Source: a virus
DNA length: 63,970 nucleotides
Virus record (IMG/VR): IMGVR_UViG_3300037297_000275
Location: 1 to 63,970 of that record
Strand: one strand, 5' to 3'
Below, one piece after another: positions 7,476-16,400 of the stretch (within the stretch, counting starts at the first letter, position 1; each line of letters opens with the position of its first letter). The position numbers and the translations under genes are program-made. Below the pieces are notes generated by a model. The model made no database searches. It had not been told where the DNA came from and was given only the letters and a program-made list of their open reading frames with translations.

Positions 7476-8319
7476 CGAAACATGGTTTGTCCAAACCCCA
7501 AAACTTTCTCCGGAGGCTCCCGTCCCAATAGCAAGAATACTGGAGAAAGAACCTCTTATATCTCCTGGAGGAGCAGGGCTAGCCGCGACATATGCCATCA
7601 AGAAGAATATTCCGTCTATATTAGTTTCTTGTGTTTCAGAAGAATATAAAGATCTACTCTTAAGTAAAAAGATAAAGGTAGAGAATTTGGGACAAACAGA
7701 GAATGTAAAAAAGATCAGATATCTTGATGTTGAATCAAATTATCATTTAATCAGAGTAGATACAGATGAAATTACAAATACATCAATTCAAACAAAGAAT
7801 ATTATTCCAAAATTAGAACATCTTATTCTTAGAGAGAATATTCCTGTTGTTGCTTTTCTAGATTATAGAAAAGGATTATTTAGAGATAGAAGCTTAGTTA
7901 AAAAAATAATAAAACTATGCGAAGACAAACGAGTTTCTACTTACGTTGATAGTAGAGGATCTATATCAAAATTTGTGGGTATTGATGTCATAAAAATTAA
8001 CTTAAAAGAATTTTACAATCTACAGAAGGAGATTAATGAAGATCCACAAGAAATTCTTAAACAGACAGAAGCAAAAATGTTAATTGTAACAAAGGGGAAA
8101 GAAGGAGCAACTTTATACAGAAAAGACGAAAAGTCACTTACGTGTAAAGTAAAGAAAGTTTCTGGTATTGCAGATGTAACTGGTTGTGGAGATGTATTTG
8201 ATATAAATTTTTGTTATTATAATTTTATAAAAAAATATTCTCCAGAAGACTCGCTTAAACTTTCTGTTGACGCTGCGAGTTTATATGCTTATACTACTAT
8301 GAATGAGAAACTATGTTAA
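7423..8319 (+). CDS. hldA: D-glycero-D-manno-heptose-7-phosphate kinase (HldA-like, PfkB family)
   Basis: The product (298 aa) matches the kinase half of HldE. It begins VAILGDLLIDETWFVQTPKL, followed by SPEAPVPIARI and PGGAG (residues about 29-52), the signature region of the heptose kinase. The C-terminal PfkB motif DVTGCGDVFD carries the catalytic Asp. It would phosphorylate heptose 7-phosphate at C1. The nucleotidyltransferase and phosphatase for the following steps are fused in the gene at 38414, so the phage splits HldE and adds GmhB. No heptose epimerase (HldD) or isomerase (GmhA) is visible in the window. It overlaps both neighbours. Confidence 0.85.
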   Translation: MIASDLPKVAILGDLLIDETWFVQTPKLSPEAPVPIARILEKEPLISPGGAGLAATYAIKKNIPSILVSCVSEEYKDLLLSKKIKVENLGQTENVKKIRYLDVESNYHLIRVDTDEITNTSIQTKNIIPKLEHLILRENIPVVAFLDYRKGLFRDRSLVKKIIKLCEDKRVSTYVDSRGSISKFVGIDVIKINLKEFYNLQKEINEDPQEILKQTEAKMLIVTKGKEGATLYRKDEKSLTCKVKKVSGIADVTGCGDVFDINFCYYNFIKKYSPEDSLKLSVDAASLYAYTTMNEKLC

Positions 8320-8510
8320 CTTTAGCTGAAAGATTAGACGCGATAGAACAACAACTATCTTTGATTAAAAGAAGTATTGACACAAATCCTTCTCTTGAAG
8401 AAGTTGAATCAACAAGAGAAGAAATTTTTAACGCTCTTAATAACAATAGAATAGCAATTGAATCTCTTAAAAAAGCAGTTGCAGGATTAGACAAAACCAT
8501 CAGGAGATAA
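8313..8510 (+). CDS. Short coiled-coil protein of unknown function
   Basis: The product is 65 residues, almost wholly helical and heptad-like (LAERLDAIEQQLSLIKRSID and onwards), with no Cys or Trp. It overlaps the stop of the kinase gene by 7 nt and is followed 4 nt later by a zinc-ribbon gene. It is probably a small oligomerising protein. Confidence 0.55.
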   Translation: MLTLAERLDAIEQQLSLIKRSIDTNPSLEEVESTREEIFNALNNNRIAIESLKKAVAGLDKTIRR

Positions 8511-8514
8511 TAAA

Positions 8515-8778
8515 ATGAGCCGATGTGCCCATGCACAATCTACTTATAGATTAACAAAAATGCCAACTTGCAGAAAATGCAAACAGCCTTTATATCTAAC
8601 TGCAGTGGCCGCCAAAACAAAAAAAGGATATGTTTTTGAATGGGAGTGTACAAGGTGTAATAAATCAATTCCCTACCATTTAATACAAGAACCAGAATTT
8701 AGTGAAGAAGATAGGATATTACATGAATGGTGCAAACAAAATAATTCCAACTTATCAACTATTAGAAGAAACAATTAA
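8515..8778 (+). CDS. Small zinc-ribbon protein
   Basis: The product is 87 residues. CRKC (about 19-22) and CTRC (about 45-48) form a four-Cys zinc ribbon. An extra Cys and His near the N-terminus (SRCAHAQSTYRL) may add to it. GGAGA precedes the start. Such ribbons bind nucleic acid or protein; the role is unknown. The 3' end overlaps the next gene. Confidence 0.65.
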   Translation: MSRCAHAQSTYRLTKMPTCRKCKQPLYLTAVAAKTKKGYVFEWECTRCNKSIPYHLIQEPEFSEEDRILHEWCKQNNSNLSTIRRNN

Positions 8779-8989
8779 CAAACTAAGTAGTTTCGGTAAA
8801 AAAGAAATTTTAGAATTTCTATGTACTTTAACATACTCAATTGGTTCTTCATTTGAAAATGTAGGAACATTGTCTTCTGAAGAAGTACTTTTACTTTATT
8901 CAAAAAACCCAACAATTGGAAATGCGCTTATGACCCAAGCTCTTTGGATGAGAGATTTATGGCAAGAAAGGAACAATGAAAATGAATAA
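8723..8989 (+). CDS. Small helical protein of unknown function
   Basis: The product is 88 residues from ATG 8723; an in-frame GTG at 8702 is a weaker alternative. It is mostly helical with a GKKEILEFLCTLTYSIGSSF stretch and ends NNENE. I do not recognise it. It overlaps the zinc-ribbon gene by 56 nt and the Whirly-like gene by a few bases, suggesting coupled translation. Confidence 0.5.
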   Translation: MNGANKIIPTYQLLEETINKLSSFGKKEILEFLCTLTYSIGSSFENVGTLSSEEVLLLYSKNPTIGNALMTQALWMRDLWQERNNENE

Positions 8990-9473
8990 TAATCAACGAC
9001 CGCTACAATATAAGATTTACAAGGGAATAAAAGGAAAGTTTGGGGCAATCAGATTTGGCCTTTTGCCCGCATATGTCAATAGCGGAAATAACAACAAACC
9101 AGAAGGAGCCGTATTTGTAGAAGCAGCTCCAACAATAGGAGTAAATAATTACGACTGGGAAAACAGTAAAATTGTTTTTGCTCTTAAAGTTACAGATATT
9201 GGTAAGATTCTGTCTTTTCTAAAGACAAAAAACGAATCAAATCTAATACTATTACATGATACTGGTCTTAGTAAAGGGCAGCCTCAAGGAGAATTAGTAA
9301 CAATTCTTAATATTTCGCGGCCAAATGAAACAATGAAATCATTTTGGGTGAACATGAGCCAAAAAGAACAAGGATCTGTTAAAAATGAAGTAAAAATTCC
9401 AATCTCTATTGATGAAATGTTTGTAATTTATACTCTACTGGAAGCTGCCATTCCTAGAATCCTTGCTTGGTAA
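8982..9473 (+). CDS. Whirly-type single-stranded DNA-binding protein
   Basis: The product is 163 residues. The layout follows plant Whirly proteins closely: an N-terminal YKGIKGKFGAIRF block in the place of the plant KGKAAL motif, then IGVNNYDWENSKIVFALKV-TDIG, LLHDTGLSKG, a G-V--L strand, FWVNMSQKE, and IPISIDEMFV followed by AIPRILAW in place of the plant 'PYLLGW'. Whirly proteins form tetramers that bind ssDNA without sequence preference. I infer that this is a replication or recombination ssDNA-binding protein. AAAGGAA at 8967-8973 favours ATG 8982 over the in-frame ATG at 8976. Confidence 0.75.
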   Translation: MNNNQRPLQYKIYKGIKGKFGAIRFGLLPAYVNSGNNNKPEGAVFVEAAPTIGVNNYDWENSKIVFALKVTDIGKILSFLKTKNESNLILLHDTGLSKGQPQGELVTILNISRPNETMKSFWVNMSQKEQGSVKNEVKIPISIDEMFVIYTLLEAAIPRILAW

Positions 9474-9508
9474 CAAATAGTAAATATTAGAAAGAAAGGA
9501 AAAAGAAA

Positions 9509-9955
9509 ATGTGTTTATTTATTAAACCAGATCAAGAAGAGAACGAAGAAGACCTAAGAAGATGGTTTAAGTCTCATCATAAATGGTTTGGAGTTCATAA
9601 AGGTTTTGCCTATGTTTATAAAGTATTAGTAAAAAAGCCAAATGAAGATTTTTACAGATCTCCTCGTTTTCCAGATTATAAATGGGATTTTAATAACCAA
9701 AAGGTTTTTCAAGTGAGGAGAAGTCATAAGCCAACTCAAGAAGAACTAGAGAATAGAAGTATAGAGATAGGTCTTCATGTATATACTCATTTAGAATCTA
9801 TGAAGCCTTACCTAGACTCTAATGAAGTAGTTGTAAAATTCAGAGTTAGAAAAGAAAATATTGTTGCTATTGAAAACAATTATAAAGTAAAGAAATATAA
9901 CTTCGAAGAAGCTGTATGTACCAAATTAGAATTTGTTAAAGTTATTGAAAATTAA
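9509..9955 (+). CDS. MCL-family paralog 4 (with local insertion)
   Basis: At 148 residues this is the longest family member. It differs by a small insertion in the first block: RRWFKSHHKWFGVHKGFAYV contains a second WF where other copies have one, which looks like an internal duplication of about six residues. Other blocks are intact, including GLHVYT and VCTKLEFVKVIEN. AAGGAAAAAG precedes the start. Confidence 0.8.
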   Translation: MCLFIKPDQEENEEDLRRWFKSHHKWFGVHKGFAYVYKVLVKKPNEDFYRSPRFPDYKWDFNNQKVFQVRRSHKPTQEELENRSIEIGLHVYTHLESMKPYLDSNEVVVKFRVRKENIVAIENNYKVKKYNFEEAVCTKLEFVKVIEN

Positions 9956-9966
9956 AGGAAAAAGAA

Positions 9967-10398
9967 ATGTGTTTATGGATTCAACCAGATCAAGATCAAA
10001 ACGAGAAAGACTTAAAGAAGTGGTTCGGTAATAGAAAAAAATTCGCATACGTTTATAAGGTATTAAGAAAATGGTCATGTGAGTCTTTTTACAGATCTCT
10101 TCTCTATGGTAATTTTAAGTGGGACTTTGAAAAACAGAAAGAATTTCAAGTCGATAGAGATCTCAAACTTACTAAAAGCGAATTACTTTCAGAACAAATC
10201 AACAAAGGTTTTCACGTTTATACTAGTCTTAAATTAGCTAAATCATGGATCTCTAATGAGCCAAACTCAGTAATAGTAAAATTTAAAGTTAGAAAAGAAA
10301 ATATTATTGCTATTCAAAATAGTTCGTTTATTTCAGAAAAATATCGTTTTAAAGAATTAGTTTGTACTAGATTAGAATTTGTCAAGGTAATTGAATAA
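9967..10398 (+). CDS. MCL-family paralog 5
   Basis: This 143-residue paralog starts MCLWIQPDQDQNEKDLKKWFG. It follows paralog 4 by 11 nt, the same spacing as between paralogs 2 and 3. All family blocks are present, with GFHVYTSLKLAK and a terminal VCTRLEFVKVIE. Its stop overlaps the next start by one base. Confidence 0.8.
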   Translation: MCLWIQPDQDQNEKDLKKWFGNRKKFAYVYKVLRKWSCESFYRSLLYGNFKWDFEKQKEFQVDRDLKLTKSELLSEQINKGFHVYTSLKLAKSWISNEPNSVIVKFKVRKENIIAIQNSSFISEKYRFKELVCTRLEFVKVIE

Positions 10399-10877
10399 TG
10401 TTAATTTTTGCCTTTCCTACTTTAGGTAAATCTCAAAAAAAACTTCTAGCTGATATTTGTGAGTGGTTTAAAAAAGAAATTGATAAAGAAATTATACTAT
10501 GGGATGTTTTTTACGAAGAAAGAGAGATTCTTCCAGAGGACGTTTTAGTCGTCTTTGGCAACCGCGCCTATAATCAAATAAAAAAAGATGTTGAGAATAA
10601 AATTTTTAAAGCAAGAAGCTTTCAAAAGATGATTTCTGATCCTGAATGTAAAAGAGATACTCTAGAAACCCTCCAGGAAGCCCTAGAATGGATTAAGACA
10701 GAAGAAGAGACAAAGATGATAGTAAGTAAAGAGAATGTAGAAATTGGCCTTGGAGGCCAAATACAGCTCTCTGAGAAAGAAGTAGAATATCTATCAAATC
10801 TTAAAAATATACTAGGAGGAGGAGATATTATTATTACAAAAGGTGACTTAACTATAGAAATAAAAAATAAGGAGTAA
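10398..10877 (+). CDS. Unknown alpha/beta protein
   Basis: The product is 159 residues. The first half looks like an alternating strand/helix domain (MLIFAFPTLGKSQKKLLADI, then DVLVVFGNRAYNQIKKD). The second half is acidic and helical with a Gly-rich turn and a short beta end. I do not recognise the family. The gene is sandwiched between two MCL-family genes with 1-nt overlap and 3-nt spacing, so it is co-expressed with them. Confidence 0.55.
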   Translation: MLIFAFPTLGKSQKKLLADICEWFKKEIDKEIILWDVFYEEREILPEDVLVVFGNRAYNQIKKDVENKIFKARSFQKMISDPECKRDTLETLQEALEWIKTEEETKMIVSKENVEIGLGGQIQLSEKEVEYLSNLKNILGGGDIIITKGDLTIEIKNKE

Positions 10878-10880
10878 AAA

Positions 10881-11306
10881 ATGTGTTTGTTAATCAATCC
10901 AGATCAAAGCCAAAATAAAAAAGACCTAGATCATTGGTTTGGGTCTCGTAAAAAGTTTGCTTATGTCTATAAATTCCTAAGAAAAACAACTAAATTACCT
11001 GGAAACCTTGGCCAATCAATAGTATATAAGTCTCCATACTTTGAGTTTTTTAAATGGAACTTTAGAAAACAAAAGATCTTTCAAGTAAAAAGATCTTATA
11101 AAGTTACCGAAGATGAACTTGATTTAGGAAGGATTTGTGTGGGGCTTCATGTATGTACTTCTCTCAAAGAAGCCAAAAGAAAGAAATATCCTAGTGATAT
11201 AATTGTAAAATTTAAGGTTTTAAAAAAAGATATAGTTGCTGTAGATAATAGTTGTCGTGAAGCTTTTTGTAGAAAGTTAACGTTTGTTAAGGTTTTAGAG
11301 GATTAA
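10881..11306 (+). CDS. MCL-family paralog 6
   Basis: This 141-residue paralog starts MCLLINPDQSQNKKDLDHWFG. It has an insertion after the first block (TTKLPGNLGQSIVYKS) and a shortened penultimate block (AVDNSCREAFCRKLTFVKV), making it the most divergent copy. AAGGAG precedes the start. Confidence 0.8.
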   Translation: MCLLINPDQSQNKKDLDHWFGSRKKFAYVYKFLRKTTKLPGNLGQSIVYKSPYFEFFKWNFRKQKIFQVKRSYKVTEDELDLGRICVGLHVCTSLKEAKRKKYPSDIIVKFKVLKKDIVAVDNSCREAFCRKLTFVKVLED

Positions 11307-11316
11307 GGAAAAACAA

Positions 11317-11553
11317 ATGGAACTGTATTATTGTTTTGAAGAGAATCTTACTAGGTGGGTAATCCGTGTCTGGTCAGAACTTGATAAAGCTGGTTGGATT
11401 CTAAAAGAATGGAATAAAAAACCATCAAAGAAAACAATAGATGAAACAATTGAGTTACTCCAGTGTTCTCTAAAAATTATTTTAGAATTACAAAAACAAA
11501 AAATAGAAAAAGAGCATAATTGCACTCTAAACTATAAAACTTTATTTCGATAA
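11317..11553 (+). CDS. Small protein of unknown function
   Basis: The product is 78 residues, Trp-rich in its first half (three Trp within residues 13-32) and helical after residue 38. AAGGAAAA precedes the start. No family recognised. A 77-nt gap follows before the next gene. Confidence 0.5.
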   Translation: MELYYCFEENLTRWVIRVWSELDKAGWILKEWNKKPSKKTIDETIELLQCSLKIILELQKQKIEKEHNCTLNYKTLFR

Positions 11554-11630
11554 TAAAAATTCCTATATAGAGCGAATTTAGTAAAAAAATTTTTTGAGCG
11601 TTTTGCTTTTTAAGTAAAAAGTGAGGTTTT
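11554..11630 (+). other. Short A+T-rich intergenic gap with a weak hairpin
   Basis: This 77-nt gap holds AAAAAATTTTTT around 11585-11596 and a weak inverted repeat CTTTTT-AAGT-AAAAAG near 11609-11624. The stem is A/T only with no following T-run, so it is not a convincing terminator. It may simply be a leader for the gene at 11631. Confidence 0.25.
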
Positions 11631-11900
11631 ATGTTTAAAAAAGATGATCTGGTTTGGTATCTTTCTGGTAATATTATTGTCGCAGAGGCCAAGATTATAA
11701 AAGCAATTTTCTTTATTCAAACAAACCCTGTTCAATACGAAATTGAAATAAAATGTCCTGATGATCATCATTTTACTCGCAAGGCTTATCATTTTGACTT
11801 ATATAAAAGACCAAAAGAAAGAGAATATCTAGTTTCTAAACTAGAAGCAAATTTAGAAGAAGTTAAACTTCAAATTAGAAAGGTTAAGAACAATGAATAG
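11631..11900 (+). CDS. Small beta-rich protein with helical tail, unknown
   Basis: The product is 89 residues. The start MFKKDDLVWYLSG and the alternating hydrophobic pattern to residue 60 suggest a small SH3-like barrel, followed by a charged helix. GTGAGG is upstream. It overlaps the next gene by 8 nt. Function unknown. Confidence 0.5.
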   Translation: MFKKDDLVWYLSGNIIVAEAKIIKAIFFIQTNPVQYEIEIKCPDDHHFTRKAYHFDLYKRPKEREYLVSKLEANLEEVKLQIRKVKNNE

Positions 11901-12165
11901 AACAGCAAAAGAAATACTAGACGCTCTTGATGATGGGAAAGGAATCTCTGATAAAGAACTTCTTTATCTAGGGGCTCTATATCAACTAATTGATACTTCT
12001 ACAAGAAAGCTACCAGGATTTGAACTAGCAAGCTTTAAAGCTGCAATGGAACTATATAGTTTAGAAAGTATATTTTCTGCGCGGCAAAGAGAAAAATCTA
12101 ATTTTGAATCTCTCTATAAAATTGATGCAATTAAAGTAATAAAAGAATATGAAAAAGATATTTGA
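11893..12165 (+). CDS. Small helical protein of unknown function
   Basis: The product is 90 residues, helical, starting MNRTAKEILDALDDGKGISD and ending EYEKDI. I see no motif. It overlaps the start of the RNA-ligase fragment by 17 nt, so the genes are translationally linked. Confidence 0.5.
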   Translation: MNRTAKEILDALDDGKGISDKELLYLGALYQLIDTSTRKLPGFELASFKAAMELYSLESIFSARQREKSNFESLYKIDAIKVIKEYEKDI

Positions 12166-12337
12166 AAACAATATTGTAAAATATCCAAGAACTTATCATT
12201 TACCTTGGTCACAAGACAAAACTAATGACGATAAATCTTTAAAAGATGTTTCTTGTTTTATAGATAAAGAAGTTGTTGTATCTAAAAAACTAGATGGAGA
12301 AAATACTACACTTTTTATATGCACGCAAGAAGTCTAG
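12149..12337 (+). CDS. RNA ligase, N-terminal fragment (frameshifted)
   Basis: These 62 residues begin the Rnl2-type RNA ligase seen in many phages: KYPRTYHLPWS, then the nucleotidyl-transfer motif KKLDGENTT, whose Lys would be adenylylated. The frame then leaves the ligase and stops at TAG 12335-12337. The rest of the enzyme continues in the -1 frame from about 12316. The junction is CTTTTTATATG at 12311-12321. A -1 slip on the T-run, or one extra T, would join TTLF-YM-HARSLDS. The frameshift may be programmed, a mutation or an assembly error. Confidence 0.7.
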   Translation: MKKIFENNIVKYPRTYHLPWSQDKTNDDKSLKDVSCFIDKEVVVSKKLDGENTTLFICTQEV

Positions 12338-12792
12338 ACAGCAAAACTCATCCAAGTCAAACTTGGGTAAAAAACTTTTGGAACCAAATCAAAAACAATA
12401 TTCCTAGTAGATGGCGGATCTGTGGAGAAAATCTATATGCAAAACATTCTATTTTTTATGAAGATCTCGATTCTTATTTTTATGGTTTTTCTATCTGGAA
12501 TGACAAGAACATTTGTTTGTCATGGGATGAAACTTTAGAATGGTTTGAGCTTTTAGGAGTTACTCCTGTTCCTGTCTTGTATATTGGAAAATTCAAAAAA
12601 GAAAACATAAAAAATCTCACTAATAAATTAGATCTTAATAAAGACGAAGGATATGTTGTAAGACTAAAAGGATCTTTTAGTTATATTGATTTTAAAAACA
12701 GTGTTGCTAAATTTGTAAGAGAGAAACATGTACAAACAGATAAACATTGGAAAACCTCTAAAATAATAAAGAATAAATTAAAGGAGAAATAA
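12319..12792 (+). CDS. RNA ligase, C-terminal fragment (frameshifted)
   Basis: These 157 residues start MHARSLDS and continue with the family's later motifs: RICGENLYAKHSI, GFSIWNDKN, LSWDETLEWFELLG, DEGYVVRL (motif IV) and SVAKFVREKHVQTD (motif V with the second Lys). The fragment lacks the active-site KxDG, which is in the fragment at 12149. ATG 12319 sits exactly at the frame junction, so independent re-initiation could yield a two-chain enzyme, but it has no good ribosome-binding site. The codons are intact throughout, arguing against long-standing decay. Confidence 0.7.
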   Translation: MHARSLDSKTHPSQTWVKNFWNQIKNNIPSRWRICGENLYAKHSIFYEDLDSYFYGFSIWNDKNICLSWDETLEWFELLGVTPVPVLYIGKFKKENIKNLTNKLDLNKDEGYVVRLKGSFSYIDFKNSVAKFVREKHVQTDKHWKTSKIIKNKLKEK

Positions 12793-12793
12793 A

Positions 12794-13219
12794 ATGTGTT
12801 TGCGTATTAAGTCGGATCAAATCCAAAACGAAAAAGATTTAAATCGTTGGTTTGGTTCTCGTAAAAAGTTCGCCTATGTTTATAAAGTTCTGAGAAAATG
12901 GGATGATGAAGATTTTTATAGATCTCTCTGGCATCCTGAATTCATTTGGGATTTTTCAAAACAGAAAGTATATCAAATAGATAGGGTTTCGGGACTAACT
13001 AAAGATGAACTAGACAGAAAGGTTGTTAATGAAGGATTTCATGTTTATACTTCTCTTGAAATAGCTACATTTAATTGTGGTTCTTGTTTTGAAAAAATCG
13101 CAAAATTTCGCGTTAAGAGAGAAGATGTTGTCGCTATTGAGAATAATTATAACAACAAAGAACTTAATCTTAAAGAATTAGTTTGTACCAAATTAGAATT
13201 TGTTAGAATAGTAGACTAA
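12794..13219 (+). CDS. MCL-family paralog 7
   Basis: This 141-residue paralog starts MCLRIKSDQIQNEKDLNRWFG, with GFHVYTSLEIA and a terminal VCTKLEFVRIVD. AAGGAG lies upstream within the ligase 3' end. It is the last copy in the window and stands directly before the reductase module. Confidence 0.8.
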   Translation: MCLRIKSDQIQNEKDLNRWFGSRKKFAYVYKVLRKWDDEDFYRSLWHPEFIWDFSKQKVYQIDRVSGLTKDELDRKVVNEGFHVYTSLEIATFNCGSCFEKIAKFRVKREDVVAIENNYNNKELNLKELVCTKLEFVRIVD

Positions 13220-13456
13220 ATGAGTAAAAAGAAAAGAACTTTCATTAACTCTATATTGATTTCAATTAGTCTAATTATTATTTTCATTTCAATAATTGAT
13301 TTACTTGGAATGTATAAAAAATACTGGTTTAATTATGGTCAAGCTATTCAATCATGTGATTCTTCTCAGCTCGCCGCGACATATAGAATAGGAGAAGATT
13401 TATATATTGTTTGTACTAATAGAACTACTAAAAAACTACTACCTTTAGGAGAGTGA
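13220..13456 (+). CDS. Small single-pass membrane protein
   Basis: The product is 78 residues: a Lys/Arg-rich start (MSKKKRT), a hydrophobic helix at about 10-30, and a polar domain with two Cys (about 46 and 65) that could form a disulfide outside the membrane. It abuts paralog 7 with no gap and lies 4 nt before the reductase. Topology suggests an exported C-terminal domain; function unknown. Confidence 0.6.
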   Translation: MSKKKRTFINSILISISLIIIFISIIDLLGMYKKYWFNYGQAIQSCDSSQLAATYRIGEDLYIVCTNRTTKKLLPLGE

Positions 13457-13460
13457 TACA

Positions 13461-16400
13461 TTGACAATTAAAACCAAGATCGTAGATGCAACTATTAGAG
13501 ATAAAGATGGAAATATTATTAGTGGAAAAGAAAATTTTGAAGTACCAGAAGATTGGAGCGATAGAGCTGCCCAAATTGTAGCCTCTAAATATGCTACTGA
13601 TAAAGAAACCTCTGTATTACAAATTATAGATAGAGTAGTAAACCAAATAACAGAATGGGGGGTTGAACAAGATTACTTTAAAGATAAAGAATTTTATAGT
13701 AACGACTCTATAAAAAATGACTTATCGATATGGGAAGCTTCTATACATGACGCCCCAGACTATATTAAATTTGCAAAGAAACTCAAAGAAATTCTTATTG
13801 ATCAAAGAGGTACCTTTAATACTCCGGTTTGGCTAAATATTGGAGTTCCAGAGAATAAAAGTCAAAGTTCTGCCTGCTTTCTTGCAACAATTGAAGATAA
13901 TATGGAAGATATTTCTACTCATCATATTAGATCTGGTCGTATATTTAAATCTGGATCTGGTGTTGGGTTTAATGTCTCTAAATTACGAGCTAAAGGAGAA
14001 AAATTATCTAATAAAGGAACTAGCTCTGGACCAGTTTCTTTTATGAGGCCATGGGATCGAACAGCGGGTGTTGTAAAGTCAGGCGGAAAATGTCTTGCTC
14101 CTTGGCAAAAAGTATACACGGAAAATGGACCTATTGAAATCTCAAAATTAATAGAGAAAGATTTTTGTGTAATTAGTTATGATCCTCCTTCTGGTCAGTA
14201 CAAAATAAAGAAAGGAAAAGCATGGAAGCAAGAATTTCAAAAAGAATTAGTAAGAATTATTACTGATAAAGGATCCTTTGTTGTAACAAAAGACCACCCA
14301 ATTAAAATAAACGGTTCTGAAGATTATATTTATGCAAAAGATCTATCAAAAGGAATGAGTTTATTTCAATGTTCAATTGATAATTTTATGCATAAATATA
14401 TAAGAATCCATTTACGAAATAATAAAAAAGGCAAAAACTTATTTCATCGAATGCTAGTCAGAGATATCTTAAAAAAAGAAATAAAGAATAAAGTTATCCA
14501 TCATATAGACGGGAATAGCTATAATAATGACCTTTCTAACCTTCAGGTTCTATCTCCTAAAGAGCATTCTTTTATCCATGGGAAAGAATTAGCAGAAAAA
14601 GGCCTTCATGTTTTTCAAAACCAATATTTTGGAAAATCCGGAGAAGAAAACCCAATGCACAGAACTTCTCCATTTTGGCAAAATAAAGACAAGGTTGCAA
14701 AACTTAAAGAAATTCATTCTAAACAAATGACAACCTCTCGTGCAAGAAAGATGCAGCCTTTTGCGACAAAGAAACGAATGATGAATTTAGCTTATATATT
14801 AATAAACAAAGGACATGATCTTTCTACCTTTGATAGATATCTTAAAGCAAGAAAAAAAGAAATAGGAAAACTCGGAGTAAGTAACAAAAAACAACTTGAA
14901 AAAATAGAAAATCATTTTGGATCTTATGAAAACTTTTATAAAGAAATAAGAGAAAATAACCATGAGGTTATTTCTATAGAAGAGTTGGGGTTTTCGGAAG
15001 TTTATTCTTTAGAAGTTGATTGTCTTACAGCAGATGATAAAACAAAAAATTCTGGACATAATTATGTTATTTGGCCAGAAAATAATAATACTGTTTTTGG
15101 ATCTGGCATTGTTGTTTCAAACAGCCGTCGCGCCGCAGTCCTTGTAGCAATGAATATTAATCATCCAGATATTGAAGAATTTATTGAATGCAAAAGCAAA
15201 GAAGAAAATAAAGCCAGAACTTTAATTGAAGCTGGAATCCCAATAGAGGAAGCTTATTCTACTGTTGATTTCCAAAATGCTAACCATTCAGTTGTTGTTA
15301 CAGATGAGTTTATGAAGGCAGTAAAAGAAGATCTAGATTGGAATCTTTATAATAGAGGAAATAAACAAATAGCAAAAACAGTTAAGGCAAAAGATTTATT
15401 TAGAAAAATCGCTACTCAAGCTTGGTATACTGGAGATCCAGGATTACAATTTTCCGATACTATTAATGTCTATAATCCATTAAAGAATACTGGAGATATT
15501 GAATGTTCAAATCCATGTTTTACTGGGGATATGAGGCTTTATACTAAAAATGGAGCAAAATCATTTAAAGAATTAGCCCTTCTTAAAGAAGAGATTGATC
15601 TTATTAACCCTATTAATAACAGATATGGACAAATAGCAAAAGGAAAAGTTTGGTCAAGTGGTATTAAAAATACAATAAAACTAACAACAGAAAAAGGACA
15701 TGTCCTTAAATGCACACCAGATCATATTTGGATTTTAAAAGATGGTTCTAAATGTAAAGCAATCGATTTGCTAGGTAAACAGATAATGTCTTTTGACGAT
15801 CTTTCAAGCAAAATAATAAAGATGGAAGATAATGGAGAAGAAGAAGTTTTTGATTTCTCTATTGATACAGATAAACATTGGGGGATCATTGAAGGTTTTG
15901 TTGCTCACAATTGTGGAGAGGTCTACCTTCCCCCTTGGGGATGTTGTCAATTGTTTTGTTTTAATCTATCAAAATATGTAGACAATAAGGGATATACTCT
16001 TGAAGGTCTCTTACAAAAAGATTGTAATATAGTTGTAACCGCAATGGATATCTTAATTGGAAACGCAGATTATCCAACAGAAGAATTTAAAAAAGAAGCA
16101 ATTGAAACAAGACCATTAGGAATTGGAGCAACAGATTTAGCTGGTTTTCTAATCAAGAAAGGACTTGCTTATAATTCAGAGAAGGGGAGAGAAGCTGCTC
16201 AAAGAATTATTTATATGATTACGGAACTTTGTACAAAAGAAAGTATTAATTTATCTAAAAAACTAGGTCCTTTTAAAAGATTCGAAGAAGAAAGAGATTC
16301 AACTCTCTATGTTTATAATAAAGTTCTTAAAGACTATTATAATTATGAGATCTTTACACATGGAATTAGAAATTGTACAGTAACCTCACTAGCTCCAAAT

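Noticed and set aside
11585-11624. Rho-independent terminator after the gene at 11317
   Set aside because: The stem is A/T only (CTTTTT/AAAAAG) and is not followed by a T-run, so it is too weak to call.
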